A stretch of 34,581 bases of DNA from M55B167 sp964406095 (GCA_964406095.1 CAYOQJ010000021.1:1-34581), one strand, 5' to 3'; numbered from the stretch's first letter, positions 15,351 through 23,930 are shown. The notes: a model not told the origin generated them from the letters alone. Program-made: numbers and translations.

Positions 15351-16901
15351 TCAGCTCAGCAGAACCTGAGCAGTCATCTCTTTTGGAATTTCCAATTCAA
15401 GCAGTTGCAGAACCGTCGGTGCCAGATCCGAAAGCTTGCCTGTCGGGATCAGTTTTCTGCCGATGGAATCGGTGGCGACATATATACATTCAACGTCATT
15501 GAGAGTGTGGCTGGTTTTAATCATCGAAGTCTCATAATCCTGCATTTGTTCCGCGTTGCCATGATCCGCAGTGATAAGCACATGCGCATCAAGTTCCATC
15601 AGGCGCGGCAGTATTTTACCGATGCACTCATCCACAACTTCGACCGCTTTTTTCGCAGCGTTAAAATCACCGGTATGGCCAACCATGTCACAATTGGCAT
15701 AATTCACCACAACAAAAGCATACTCATTAATTTCAAGGCATTTGAGCAGATCATTGGTCACATTATAAGCCTCCATTTCCGGGTGGCTGGCAAAAGTTGC
15801 CGGATCGAAACGGCTGGGCACTTCGACCTGATCCTCACCGGGAAATGGTTGCGTCGATTTACCGTTGAAGAAACTGGTTACGTGGCGAAACTTCTGTGTT
15901 TCGGCGATGCGCAGCTGTTTCAATCCAGCTTTGGAGACAACCTCTCCCAGCAGGTTAGCCATAGTGCCGTCGCCTCCCATGGCACCCAGCAGAAAGTCGG
16001 TAAACTCATCCCAGTAGCGGGTGAAGCCGAGATATACGATTTCCGGCCGTACCTGGCGTTTACCGTTATAGTCGTTGCTCCAGAAAGCCTGTGTCAGCTG
16101 AATCGCGCGATCCTGCCGATAGTTAAAGTGCATGACAGAGTCACCGTCCCGCACGCCACGGTAGTCACCAATCACATAAGGCGGCACGTATTCATCACCC
16201 ATCTCTGTTTTGTCGGGAGTCAAATCATTATCATAGGCCTCCTGAACCGCTTGCGCGGCGGAGTCGGAACGGCGCCCGTCGGCCTCTACAATGCAGCGGT
16301 AGGCAATGTCGGTCAGGTCGTAATTTTTTGCGCGATCCATGGCATAGTAGCGCCCCTGCAGAGTACCGATTTTAACATTCCCGACATCCTGCATCTCGGT
16401 ATTGAGGCGGGCGAGGTACTCCAGTGTACTGCGCGGCGGCGTATCACGTCCATCCAGGAAGGGGTGAATCACCATTTTGCCGGAGGGGTTTTCAGAGCGA
16501 GCCTGGCGCATCAGTTTAAACAGGTGTGCCTGATGAGCATGAACGCCCTCATCCTGCAGCAATCCCATAAAATGCAGGGTGCTGTTGTTATTTTTCCAGT
16601 TATCGATCAATCGCCGCCACTTGTCGGAATTATACAGCTCACCACTGGAAAGACCGTCATCGATGCGTTTGAGTTCTTGGACAACAATTCTTCCGGCACC
16701 CATATTAAGATGGCCGACCTCACTGGAGCCCTGATAGCCATCGGGCAGACCGACGGCCTCACCGCTGCAGGCCAGCCTGGTCCAGGGATATTTGGATTTC
16801 AGACTGTCGATCACAGGGGTCTGAGCGGCAGCTACAGCGTTAGCCTCCGATCTGGGGTTAAGTCCCCATCCATCACGAATAATCAAGACGACTGGTCGCA
16901 T
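15351..16901 (-). CDS. gpmI: 2,3-bisphosphoglycerate-independent phosphoglycerate mutase
   Basis: Glycolytic enzyme interconverting 3- and 2-phosphoglycerate with two Mn ions; monomeric, cytoplasmic, alkaline phosphatase superfamily. Start chosen at the ATG at 16901 (MRPVVLIIRDGWG) with AAGGAA seven bases upstream; the open frame continues eight codons further without support. Metal-binding Asp10 lies in RDGWG, the phosphoserine nucleophile is Ser60 in GSSEVGHLNMG, FLDGRDTPP and the C-terminal ITADHGNAEQM metal site are intact. Its 516 residues match the usual family length. It lies 24 bases after the UDPGP-family gene on the same strand, suggesting co-transcription. A long open frame on the opposite strand is a codon-composition shadow. 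Confidence 0.97.
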   Translation of the reverse strand: MRPVVLIIRDGWGLNPRSEANAVAAAQTPVIDSLKSKYPWTRLACSGEAVGLPDGYQGSSEVGHLNMGAGRIVVQELKRIDDGLSSGELYNSDKWRRLIDNWKNNNSTLHFMGLLQDEGVHAHQAHLFKLMRQARSENPSGKMVIHPFLDGRDTPPRSTLEYLARLNTEMQDVGNVKIGTLQGRYYAMDRAKNYDLTDIAYRCIVEADGRRSDSAAQAVQEAYDNDLTPDKTEMGDEYVPPYVIGDYRGVRDGDSVMHFNYRQDRAIQLTQAFWSNDYNGKRQVRPEIVYLGFTRYWDEFTDFLLGAMGGDGTMANLLGEVVSKAGLKQLRIAETQKFRHVTSFFNGKSTQPFPGEDQVEVPSRFDPATFASHPEMEAYNVTNDLLKCLEINEYAFVVVNYANCDMVGHTGDFNAAKKAVEVVDECIGKILPRLMELDAHVLITADHGNAEQMQDYETSMIKTSHTLNDVECIYVATDSIGRKLIPTGKLSDLAPTVLQLLELEIPKEMTAQVLLS

Positions 16902-16925
16902 ATATTTTTCCTTTCTAAAAGTCAC

Positions 16926-18338
16926 TTACTTTACAGGGGCATGGTACACAGGTGGTGCTGAAAAATCACGCAGCACCAAACCGCGTTCTTTGAGATCATC
17001 GGTATTCAAGGCGTAAGCGGGATCAATTTCGATCGGCAGAAGCGGCAAACCGTCGGAATTCAGCTCGGCTGTGACACCTTGGGTCTGGAGCCAGCGCAGC
17101 CATTTGAGCTGCAGGTCACGGCGACAGGTTACCGGAGAATCCTCGCCGTCGGCATTTTTCACCGGCGAAAACTCATCGGTGCGATCAAAGGCCAGGTTGA
17201 CAACCTTATCGGCATCGGGCAAGACATCGAAAATAAACTTTTCGAATTTATATCCATTAGGCTCAGTTGGTATTAAGGTTTCTCCTTGAGTGTTGCAAAC
17301 CGGGATTTTTTTATATGCGATGTGCAGTGGCATATCGCGCAGTGCTTCTTGTTTAAGGAACTCATAGGAGAAGATATGAATTGCGACGCTGCCGAATTTA
17401 AAGAGGAGTTCGCCGCTCTGATTCAAAGATGTCAGGCAGTGATTCTCTGGTTGGTCAAACTCGGAGTACTCAACCATTTCGTAGTGTCCATTGCGTTCAA
17501 CAACCACGCCCATACCTTCACGTGCCGCACGTCTGGCGCAAAGTTTGACCGAAAAATCCGCCTGCTGTTCGGCATGTACCCCGACAAAAGCGGGGTCAGC
17601 GATTTCGACCAAAGGATTGTCAACCTGCAGGTAGAAAATTGTACTGATACCACGCCGTTCCATATCGTCGAGACAACCTCTGCGATGCAGTGCACTGAGC
17701 GTACCTCCGTGTCCATCGGGGCTCATAAATATATGGTCGGGACGATCCATCATAATTCTCCCCGCAGGGTCAAGTGCCGGCCACATGTTCTGGGTGAAAA
17801 AGATCACATCCTGCGGATCGAGTCCGAAAAAATCATGTTGTTCAAAATGGCTACGGGTTGCTGCATTGTTAAGCTCGCTTGTCATAATATAAAGTGGGAT
17901 GTGCACGCCATACCGGCGACTGAGGCTGAGTACTTTGCGAGCGTGAAAGTAGAAGAGGGAGGCCCCGCTGACCGGTCCGACAGAGAAGGCTCCTTTGGGA
18001 CCGTCATAGCCGAGTCGGGAACCTTGTCCGCCGGCAACCAGGAGCACTCCGACCTCGGCTTTGCTCAGCACCTTGTCGCCCACGACGGAGGCAGCTTCAC
18101 GCTGTTCATCGGTGAGCTGCATCACAGCTGGCGGTGTCGGCTGCGGGCGCGAGCTGTTTTCATTCTCGTCTGAAGTTGATTTCAGCATTGCGCACATACG
18201 TTTGATACTGTTGAAATCGAGTTCCGCGATCTGACGCAGCAGGCTCTGTTGCTGGCTGGCATCGAGCTGATCATGGAACTTCAGCAGGTGGCTCTGGCTA
18301 TTTTCCTTTAGCAATACTTTGGCTTGATCAATATTCAT
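16926..18338 (-). CDS. UDPGP-family (UAP1-like) sugar-1-phosphate uridylyltransferase
   Basis: Member of the UDPGP type 1 family, related to eukaryotic UDP-N-acetylglucosamine pyrophosphorylase: UTP plus a hexosamine- or hexose-1-phosphate gives UDP-sugar and pyrophosphate. The nucleotide-binding motif VAGGQGSRLGYDGPKGAF is at about 101-118, with Lys115 as the expected phosphate-contacting lysine. Further family marks are MTSELNN, the uridine-binding SPDGHGG, QVDNPLVEI and the late EPNGYKFEKFIFD. Residues 1-70 are a helical N-terminal extension, as in UAP proteins. Its sugar preference cannot be told. It sits between prfB and gpmI on the same strand. Bacteria usually use GlmU for UDP-GlcNAc; this could supplement it or make UDP-glucose. 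Confidence 0.9.
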   Translation of the reverse strand: MNIDQAKVLLKENSQSHLLKFHDQLDASQQQSLLRQIAELDFNSIKRMCAMLKSTSDENENSSRPQPTPPAVMQLTDEQREAASVVGDKVLSKAEVGVLLVAGGQGSRLGYDGPKGAFSVGPVSGASLFYFHARKVLSLSRRYGVHIPLYIMTSELNNAATRSHFEQHDFFGLDPQDVIFFTQNMWPALDPAGRIMMDRPDHIFMSPDGHGGTLSALHRRGCLDDMERRGISTIFYLQVDNPLVEIADPAFVGVHAEQQADFSVKLCARRAAREGMGVVVERNGHYEMVEYSEFDQPENHCLTSLNQSGELLFKFGSVAIHIFSYEFLKQEALRDMPLHIAYKKIPVCNTQGETLIPTEPNGYKFEKFIFDVLPDADKVVNLAFDRTDEFSPVKNADGEDSPVTCRRDLQLKWLRWLQTQGVTAELNSDGLPLLPIEIDPAYALNTDDLKERGLVLRDFSAPPVYHAPVK

Positions 18339-18378
18339 AAAAAAACTCTATCTATTTTTTCGGAGACCAACGGTTTTT

Positions 18379-19533
18379 TCAGCCTGACTCTTTAGCGTTC
18401 ATCTGCAAATAGGCCTCGATAAAGGGTTGAAGTTGACCATTCATGACCGCCTGTACATTACCGGTTTCCTCACCGGTGCGTAAATCCTTGACCATGGTAT
18501 AGGGTTGAAAAACGTAAGAGCGGATTTGACTGCCCCAGGCTATCTCGCCTTTTTCCCCGTAGAAGCGCTCCATCTCTCTACGTTTCTGGTCTTCGTAATA
18601 CTCATAAAGTTTAGCTTTGAGCATACTCATGGCATGGGCGCGGTTTTTATGCTGTGATCGTTCAGACTGCACTGCCACCACTATACCGGTAGGCAGATGT
18701 GTAATGCGGATGGCGGAATCGGTTTTATTGACATGCTGACCGCCGGCACCGCTGGAACGGTAGGTATCAATGCGCAGATCGTCCTCTTTGATTTCAATGT
18801 CAACGTCATCATTTACTTGCGCGACGACATCAAGCGAACAGAATGAGGTGTGGCGGCGGCTATTGGAATCGAAGGGTGATATACGCACCAGCCGATGAAC
18901 ACCGCGTTCGGCCTTCATGTAGCCGTAGGCATAAGAGCCGGAGACCAGAAATGTAACTGATTTCAGGCCAGCCTCGTCACCCGGCTGCAGATCGAGAACC
19001 TCAAAATTAAAACCGTGATCCTCGCAATACATGCGATACATGCGGAAAAGCATATCGGCCCAATCGCATGATTCGGTACCGCCGGCACCGGCGTGCAGGG
19101 TTAGGTAGGCGTTACAGGCGTCGAACTTGCCCCCCAGCAGCGACTGTAATCTAAGCTTTGAGGTCATCAGCTCGGCCTTATCAAACATCGACATAACCTC
19201 GCGGAGAGCCGCCTGAGACTGTTCCTCCTGCTCCTCATCCTCGGCCAGATCGAGCATCAAAGCGATTTCCTCGATCAAGTCGGCAAGATCATCATAGGGA
19301 CATACGAAGACACGCAGTGCATTTGTTCGGCTGATTGTTTCGCGGGCGGCATTCTGGTCGTTCCAGAACTCAGGACGGGTCGCTTCCTTTTCCAGAAGCT
19401 CCAACGCGGAGCGGCGTTCATCGATTTTGAGATAGCCGTGCATCTCGTGGAGAACATCCCTAAGTTTATCAAGCCTAAGTTTTAATCCTTCAATTTCTAT
19501 CACTTTGAAAACACCTGTATGAAGGGGGTTCAT
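18379..19533 (-). CDS. prfB: Peptide chain release factor 2
   Basis: Recognises UGA and UAA stop codons and releases the finished peptide. With the ATG at 19533 as residue 1, the codon-recognition SPF tripeptide is at 219-221 within SPFDSNSRRHTSF and the catalytic GGQ is at 264-266 in SSGAGGQHVNK. The C-terminal WGSQIRSYVFQPYTMVKDLRTG is typical. Many bacterial prfB genes need a +1 frameshift at an early UGA after GYL; here the equivalent HGYLKIDERRS reads straight through in frame, so there is no frameshift control. A GTG at 19503 (VIEIEGLKLRL as the first residues) aligns better with the usual N-terminus and is an alternative start. The gene lies just after the rplI terminator. Confidence 0.96.
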   Translation of the reverse strand: MNPLHTGVFKVIEIEGLKLRLDKLRDVLHEMHGYLKIDERRSALELLEKEATRPEFWNDQNAARETISRTNALRVFVCPYDDLADLIEEIALMLDLAEDEEQEEQSQAALREVMSMFDKAELMTSKLRLQSLLGGKFDACNAYLTLHAGAGGTESCDWADMLFRMYRMYCEDHGFNFEVLDLQPGDEAGLKSVTFLVSGSYAYGYMKAERGVHRLVRISPFDSNSRRHTSFCSLDVVAQVNDDVDIEIKEDDLRIDTYRSSGAGGQHVNKTDSAIRITHLPTGIVVAVQSERSQHKNRAHAMSMLKAKLYEYYEDQKRREMERFYGEKGEIAWGSQIRSYVFQPYTMVKDLRTGEETGNVQAVMNGQLQPFIEAYLQMNAKESG

Positions 19534-19613
19534 CCGCCCCGTTTTTATATTAATAGATGAAAACCGCCTCTCATTATTACATGTTACCCGGTGTTACGCA
19601 AGCTTGTGATACT

Positions 19614-19643
19614 AAAAAGCCTGTCGCGTACGCAACAGGCTTT
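19614..19643 (-). terminator. Rho-independent terminator after rplI
   Basis: Read on the minus strand, AAAGCCTGT pairs perfectly with ACAGGCTTT around a 10-base loop, and the second arm runs into TTTTT. It lies 26 bases after the rplI stop codon and before prfB, so it should end the prs-rplY-pth-rpsF-ssb-rpsR-rplI transcript. Confidence 0.85.
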
Positions 19644-19668
19644 CGATAAAAGTTCACGGTTTCTGCTT

Positions 19669-20121
19669 TCAGGCTTCAATCACATTGACCTTTACCGTAG
19701 TTTGAACCTCCTTATGCAGTCTGACTGTGAGTTCGCACTCACCGACCTCTTTCAGGTGTTCACTCATATCAAGCTGTGATCGATCGAGCGAAATTTTGGC
19801 CTGTTTCTCAATTTCGGTCAGGACATCAGCCTGTGTAACCGAGCCGTAGAGGCGTGTACCGTCAACTGTCTTAGCAGCTATCGTAACACTCACTCCATTG
19901 AGTCTGGAGGCCTTAGTTTCCGCCTCGGCCTTCTTGATTTTATTGAGTTCCTCGCGCTCTTTACGCAGTTTCTCAAGTCGTCTTTTGGCGCCTTCGGTGA
20001 CCGGTGCGGCCAGATCTTTGGGAACCAGGTAGTTGCGGGCGTAGCCATCGGTCACTTTAACGATATCACCGGCTTCGCCGAGCTGATCCACATCGCACAG
20101 CAAGAGCAGTTCTGTTGCCAT
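19669..20121 (-). CDS. rplI: 50S ribosomal protein L9
   Basis: Large-subunit protein that binds 23S rRNA near the L1 stalk and helps keep the reading frame. The N-terminal rRNA-binding domain shows the L9 signature ELLLLCDVDQLGEAGDIVKVTDGYARNYLVPKDLA; a long charged connecting helix follows (about residues 45-75), then the C-terminal domain with GSVTQADV. Its 150 residues match the family. It is the last gene of the rpsF-ssb-rpsR-rplI cluster, 26 bases after rpsR, and a terminator follows. Confidence 0.98.
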   Translation of the reverse strand: MATELLLLCDVDQLGEAGDIVKVTDGYARNYLVPKDLAAPVTEGAKRRLEKLRKEREELNKIKKAEAETKASRLNGVSVTIAAKTVDGTRLYGSVTQADVLTEIEKQAKISLDRSQLDMSEHLKEVGECELTVRLHKEVQTTVKVNVIEA

Positions 20122-20147
20122 AATGTCAATTCCTCTCTATACTACTT

Positions 20148-20390
20148 TTAAGCCAGAAGGCCCATATTACGAGCGCGGCGGACACCCTGTTTGATTTTAC
20201 GTTGCTGGGCCGCGGTCACACCGGTGATCCGTGCAGGTATGATTTTACCGAAATCGGTGACAAACCTGCGTAACAGATCGATGTCATTGATATCCACGAC
20301 GGTATTGGGATCGAGTACATTCGCACGTTTGCGAACGGCATGTCTATCTCTATCGCGGTCTCTGTTGCTGCTTCTTCTTTGCATTGCCAT
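20148..20390 (-). CDS. rpsR: 30S ribosomal protein S18
   Basis: Small-subunit protein that pairs with S6 on the platform. The 80 residues end in the typical IIPARITGVTAAQQRKIKQGVRRARNMGLLA, and contain DINDIDLLRRFVTDFGKI. The N-terminus is strongly basic (RRSSNRDRDRDRHAVRKRA). It lies between ssb and rplI at 26-28 base spacings, the conserved bacterial order. The cysteine cluster found in some S18 paralogs is absent, indicating the zinc-free form. Confidence 0.98.
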   Translation of the reverse strand: MAMQRRSSNRDRDRDRHAVRKRANVLDPNTVVDINDIDLLRRFVTDFGKIIPARITGVTAAQQRKIKQGVRRARNMGLLA

Positions 20391-20418
20391 AAGATTTTAC
20401 TCCTTAAAATTATTTGTA

Positions 20419-20874
20419 TCAGAAGGGAAGATCGTCATCATTATCGAGGTCGTCCAGGTCATCAGAGTCCACTGTACCGGAAGCGTTGTTTTTTGAATAC
20501 TGTTCCGAAGTAGAACGGTTATCCTGAGAGTCTGACCGTCTGCCGTCACTCAAAAACTGCACACGATCCGCACGCACACGCAATTTGCGGCGTTTTTCTC
20601 CCTGCTGATTTTCCCACTCATCAAGTTGCAGACGTCCTTCAACGAGAATCTGGCGTCCTTTAGAGAGATACTGGCAGCACAATTCCGCCTGTTTCTGCCA
20701 GACGACTACATCGACATAGCAGGTTGACTCTTTAGTTTCGCCGGTTGTTCTGTCTTTCCACTGTTCCGAGATTGCAAGACTCAGATCGGCGACCTTGACG
20801 CCGGACGCGGCTTGTTTCAATTCCGGGTCGCGCGTCAGACCGCCTACCAGGATTACTTTGTTAAATGAAGCCAT
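20419..20874 (-). CDS. ssb: Single-stranded DNA-binding protein
   Basis: Binds single-stranded DNA in replication, repair and recombination. Residues 1 to about 110 form the OB fold: MASFNKVILVGGLTRDPELK start, WQKQAELCCQYLSKGRQILVEGRLQLDEW and RVQFL. The linker is Ser/Asn-rich, and the C-terminal tail DDLDDLDNDDDLPF is the acidic tip that recruits partner proteins, with the usual final Pro-Phe. At 151 residues it is normal in length. The position between rpsF and rpsR is the classic operon place. Confidence 0.98.
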   Translation of the reverse strand: MASFNKVILVGGLTRDPELKQAASGVKVADLSLAISEQWKDRTTGETKESTCYVDVVVWQKQAELCCQYLSKGRQILVEGRLQLDEWENQQGEKRRKLRVRADRVQFLSDGRRSDSQDNRSTSEQYSKNNASGTVDSDDLDDLDNDDDLPF

Positions 20875-20902
20875 TTGACACCTTCCTTCAAAGCGTTAAC
20901 TG

Positions 20903-21328
20903 TTAATCATCTCCATCCGTATCCTGCTCAGCCTCCGCGGCGGCTTCGGCGACTTGGGCAGCCGCAGCAGCCTCCGCCTCGGCACGGGCCGCGGCGCGGG
21001 CGGCAATCTCACGGGTCTGTACTGCCAACCGGTTTTCTAACTGTTCGTCAACCGCCAGAATCTGAACACGAAATACATCGTCCATCAATTTATAGCGTTT
21101 TTTCATTTTTTCGATCGCTTCGGGGGCGACTTCAAATCTGATTTTGACATAAAACCCGTTGTCACGTTTTTGCATTGGGCGTGCAAAGGTTTTCTTTCCA
21201 AGCATCTCTGTACTCAGAATCGTGCCTGAAAGGTTTGTGATTTCAGCAGAGACTGCTTCAACAACTTTATCCAGCACTTCATCTCTCGCCGTACCGGCGA
21301 AAATAAACAAGCCATCGTATTTTCTCAT
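20903..21328 (-). CDS. rpsF: 30S ribosomal protein S6
   Basis: Platform protein partnering S18. Residues 1-97 form the ferredoxin-like S6 fold (MRKYDGLFIFAG, LGKKTFARPMQKRDNGFYVKIRFE, YKLMDDVFRVQILAV). Beyond it is an unusually long Ala/Glu-rich, probably helical extension ending in acidic EQDTDGDD, making 141 residues against about 95-135 in most species. It lies 21 bases after pth and 28 bases before ssb on the same strand. Confidence 0.96.
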   Translation of the reverse strand: MRKYDGLFIFAGTARDEVLDKVVEAVSAEITNLSGTILSTEMLGKKTFARPMQKRDNGFYVKIRFEVAPEAIEKMKKRYKLMDDVFRVQILAVDEQLENRLAVQTREIAARAAARAEAEAAAAAQVAEAAAEAEQDTDGDD

Positions 21329-21349
21329 GATGGAATTTCCTATTCCTTA

Positions 21350-21937
21350 TTACGGTTCAACTTCGGCTTCAAATTGCCAGCCGTTATACCGATTCATCGA
21401 TTCAGTTAAGTCTTTTTCCAGCAGGCATAAGACCGCCTCAGCCGCGGTATTCACTGATCTCGAAACGACACTTTTGAGGTCATCGGCGAACTTGCTTAAA
21501 ACGTGTTCAACAAGTCCGTCACCTATTGTCCGTCCAACTCCCAGACGCACCCGGGCAAACTCATCGGTGCCCAGGTTTTCAATAATGGAAGCCAGTCCGT
21601 TATGTCCTCCGTTCCCACCTTTAGCGCGTATTCTGATTCTGCCCAGCGGCAGGTCAGCGTCATCCACTACGACCGTCAGGTCCTCGTTCTGACAGCGGAG
21701 GTAGCGCATCAGGGGCGCGACCGCGTTACCGCTCAGGTTCATAAACGTGCCGGGCTTGACCAGCAACAACGGAACTCCTTTATAGGAACTCCGGGCGAGA
21801 TCAGCTTGAAAGCGAGGGTGGTTTTTCCAATCGGCATCCAGTTTTTCGGCCAGAAGGTTGACAACATCGAATCCGATATTATGCGGGGTGTTGTCATACT
21901 TCTTTCCGGGGTTACCGAGGCCCGCCACAACTTTCAC
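21350..21937 (-). CDS. pth: Peptidyl-tRNA hydrolase
   Basis: Recycles tRNA by cleaving the ester of peptidyl-tRNAs dropped from the ribosome. The N-terminal VVAGLGNPGKKYDNTPHNIGFD carries the substrate-binding Asn9 and catalytic His19. KPGTFMNLSGNAV, VVVDDADLPLGRIRIRAKGGNGGHNGLASI (with Asp and the conserved GGHNGL) and RVRLGVGR complete the family pattern; length 195 is typical. It starts at a GTG with AAGG nine bases upstream. It follows rplY and precedes rpsF on the same strand. Confidence 0.97.
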   Translation of the reverse strand: MKVVAGLGNPGKKYDNTPHNIGFDVVNLLAEKLDADWKNHPRFQADLARSSYKGVPLLLVKPGTFMNLSGNAVAPLMRYLRCQNEDLTVVVDDADLPLGRIRIRAKGGNGGHNGLASIIENLGTDEFARVRLGVGRTIGDGLVEHVLSKFADDLKSVVSRSVNTAAEAVLCLLEKDLTESMNRYNGWQFEAEVEP

Positions 21938-22005
21938 TTGCTTACACCTTCCATAATGCGGGCATTGAATTCGGATTCAGTGCCCGCGCGAACACACCGC
22001 CGGGA

Positions 22006-22659
22006 TTACTCTCCGGACTTGGCATCCTCGGATGTTTCCTCTTGATCTTCTTCCAGAGCGGCTCCTTCGCTTCTGGCCTCCGCCGCTTCAGCTGCGGCAG
22101 CCGGATTGATCACGGTAGCCACTGCCGTATCCTCACTGGTATAAACAGTATATTCGGCACCAAGCTTCATATCCCCCACAAAGAGAGACTCTCCGAGATC
22201 AAGTCCGGATGTATCGACCTCGAACTGCTCAACCACATCGCCGGGCAGGCATGCGACTTCGATCTCGCGCAGTGAGTGTTCCAGCATTCCGCCGCCGGTA
22301 CGCACGCCAACCGGTTCACCCAGCAGCACGATGGGGATGGAAACATTAATTTTCTCGTCCAGCGCAATCTCGACAAAGTCGACGTGAATCGGTTTGCCGC
22401 TGATGACATCATGCTGAACCTCCTTCAGAAGAACGGGAATTTCCGTTCCATCAAGGACGATAGTCACTATAAAGTGTTCACTGGTGTGGTGACGCAATAT
22501 ATTCTCAAAGGTATGTGCGTCAAATTTCACCAGGGTCGTGTCGCCCCCGATTCTGTTGATCGCCGCCGGAATTAGGCCCGAACGACGCAAACGGCCGGCT
22601 ACCTTGGAGCCATCCGCTTCCCGAGGCTCGGCCATCAATTTGATCTCTTCTTTCGCCAT
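22006..22659 (-). CDS. rplY: 50S ribosomal protein L25 (CTC type)
   Basis: Binds 5S rRNA in the large subunit. It is the long two-domain form: an N-terminal L25 domain (residues about 5-95, READGSKVAGRLRRSGLIPAAI, VLLKEVQHDVISGKPIHVDFVEI) and a C-terminal TL5/CTC beta domain (about 97-190, VSIPIVLLGEPVGVRTGGGMLEHSLREIEVACLPGD). The last 30 residues are Ala/Glu/Asp-rich and acidic. AAGGAAAACAA precedes the ATG. It is encoded between prs and pth, the usual order. Confidence 0.97.
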   Translation of the reverse strand: MAKEEIKLMAEPREADGSKVAGRLRRSGLIPAAINRIGGDTTLVKFDAHTFENILRHHTSEHFIVTIVLDGTEIPVLLKEVQHDVISGKPIHVDFVEIALDEKINVSIPIVLLGEPVGVRTGGGMLEHSLREIEVACLPGDVVEQFEVDTSGLDLGESLFVGDMKLGAEYTVYTSEDTAVATVINPAAAAEAAEARSEGAALEEDQEETSEDAKSGE

Positions 22660-22797
22660 TTGTTTTCCTTGTTCATGGTAAAAGCGCCGCTAAGGAGCCG
22701 CAAACCTGATGATCCTTTCCGAACGCATCAACCCTGAGCTGCGTCCGACGGAGAATCACTGTCATAGCTCATTCCGCGCCGCGTAACTTAACATCGG

Positions 22798-23763
22798 TTA
22801 TTCACCTGTCACATTGCCATAGGCATAAAACAGTGAACTGACCGACTTGTCTTCGTGGATTCTGCGAATTGCGTCTCCGAGGAGTTCGGCGATTGAGAGC
22901 ACCGTAATCTTGAGCGGCAGAGTGGTGGTGTCCATATCCTTACGCAATGGTATGGTATCGGTCACGACCAACTCTTCCAGTTCAGTAGTGGCACGCAGTC
23001 TTTCAATGCCTTTATCCGTCAAAGGTATATGAGTGATCGCCGCTCTGATAGAGGCGGCTCCATACTCCTTGAGTATTCCGGCTGCGGCACAGAGTGTGCC
23101 GCAAGTCGTTGTCATGTCATCCACCAGGATAACATCGCAACCCGCAACGTCGCCAACAACGCTGAAGGCGTCCACATCCGCGTCGCCCAATCTCTGCTTC
23201 GCAACGATTGCCAGGTCGGTACCCAGCATCTGTGAATAAGCGTAAGCCATCTTAACCCCTCCGGTATCGGGCGACACAACGATGGGCTTATTCAGTTTAA
23301 TCTCGCGCAGGTATTTCACCATTACCGGCGCGGCGTGCAGGTGGTCAACGGGAATATCAAAAAATCCTTGTATCTGCTGGGCGTGCAAATCCATTGTCAG
23401 CACGCGGTCGGCTCCGGCGGCAACCAGCAGGTTTGCCACCAATTTGGCGGTGATCGGCACCCGCGGCTGATCCTTGCGATCCTGGCGGGCGTAGCCGTAA
23501 TACGGCAGCACCGCTGTAATTCTGCGGGCCGAACCACGGCTGGCGGCATCGATCATGATCAGCAGTTCCATCAGCATCTCATTGGGTTGGCCGACAATCG
23601 GTTGCACCATAAAAACGTCACGGCCACGGACATTATCTTTAATTTTGCAGTGCAACTCGCCGTCCGGAAAACGCTTGATATCCAAACCTCCCAAGGGTAT
23701 GCGGAGGTATTTCATCATCTTATCCGCCAATACCGGATTTGCTGTTCCGGAAAAAACAATCAT
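22798..23763 (-). CDS. prs: Ribose-phosphate pyrophosphokinase
   Basis: Makes PRPP from ribose 5-phosphate and ATP for nucleotide, His and Trp synthesis. Class I features are present: FPDGELHCKI, ALPYYGYARQDRK (written here as AVLPYYGYARQDRK, residues about 84-96), the metal-binding DLHAQQIQGFF at 125-135 and the PRPP loop at 215-223. The loop reads DDMTTTCGT rather than the common DDMIDTAGT, but keeps both aspartates and the final GT. The 321 residues match the family. The first gene of the cluster prs-rplY-pth-rpsF; tRNA-Gln lies about 94 bases upstream on the same strand. Confidence 0.97.
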   Translation of the reverse strand: MIVFSGTANPVLADKMMKYLRIPLGGLDIKRFPDGELHCKIKDNVRGRDVFMVQPIVGQPNEMLMELLIMIDAASRGSARRITAVLPYYGYARQDRKDQPRVPITAKLVANLLVAAGADRVLTMDLHAQQIQGFFDIPVDHLHAAPVMVKYLREIKLNKPIVVSPDTGGVKMAYAYSQMLGTDLAIVAKQRLGDADVDAFSVVGDVAGCDVILVDDMTTTCGTLCAAAGILKEYGAASIRAAITHIPLTDKGIERLRATTELEELVVTDTIPLRKDMDTTTLPLKITVLSIAELLGDAIRRIHEDKSVSSLFYAYGNVTGE

Positions 23764-23856
23764 TGTTCTCAGCCTTCCAAAATCAAAAACTGAAGCGTCA
23801 CTTTCAAATCATCGTTGCCACAGCTCTATTATGCACACCTCGTACGGTGCAACAAG

Positions 23857-23930
23857 TGGTTGCCCGGGGTGGATTCGAACCACCTCCGAAAGAGTCAAAG
23901 TCTTTTGTGCTGCCATTACACCACCGGGCA
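23857..23930 (-). tRNA. tRNA-Gln (anticodon UUG)
   Basis: On the minus strand a 74-base cloverleaf runs from acceptor TGCCCGG to its partner CCGGGCA, with discriminator A and an encoded CCA end. The D arm contains GGTGTAATGGCAGC, the anticodon stem AAAGA/TCTTT closes the loop CTTTGAC giving anticodon TTG (UUG, glutamine), and the T arm reads GGTGGTTCGAATCCACC. The U1-A72 pair is typical of bacterial tRNA-Gln and helps recognition by GlnRS, whose gene is about 3.2 kb upstream. Its 5' 15 bases overlap the end of ispE. Confidence 0.97.

Noticed and set aside
15300..16961. 553-residue open frame on the plus strand
   Set aside because: It is antisense to gpmI, which has all catalytic motifs. The translation has no recognisable domain and arises from codon composition.
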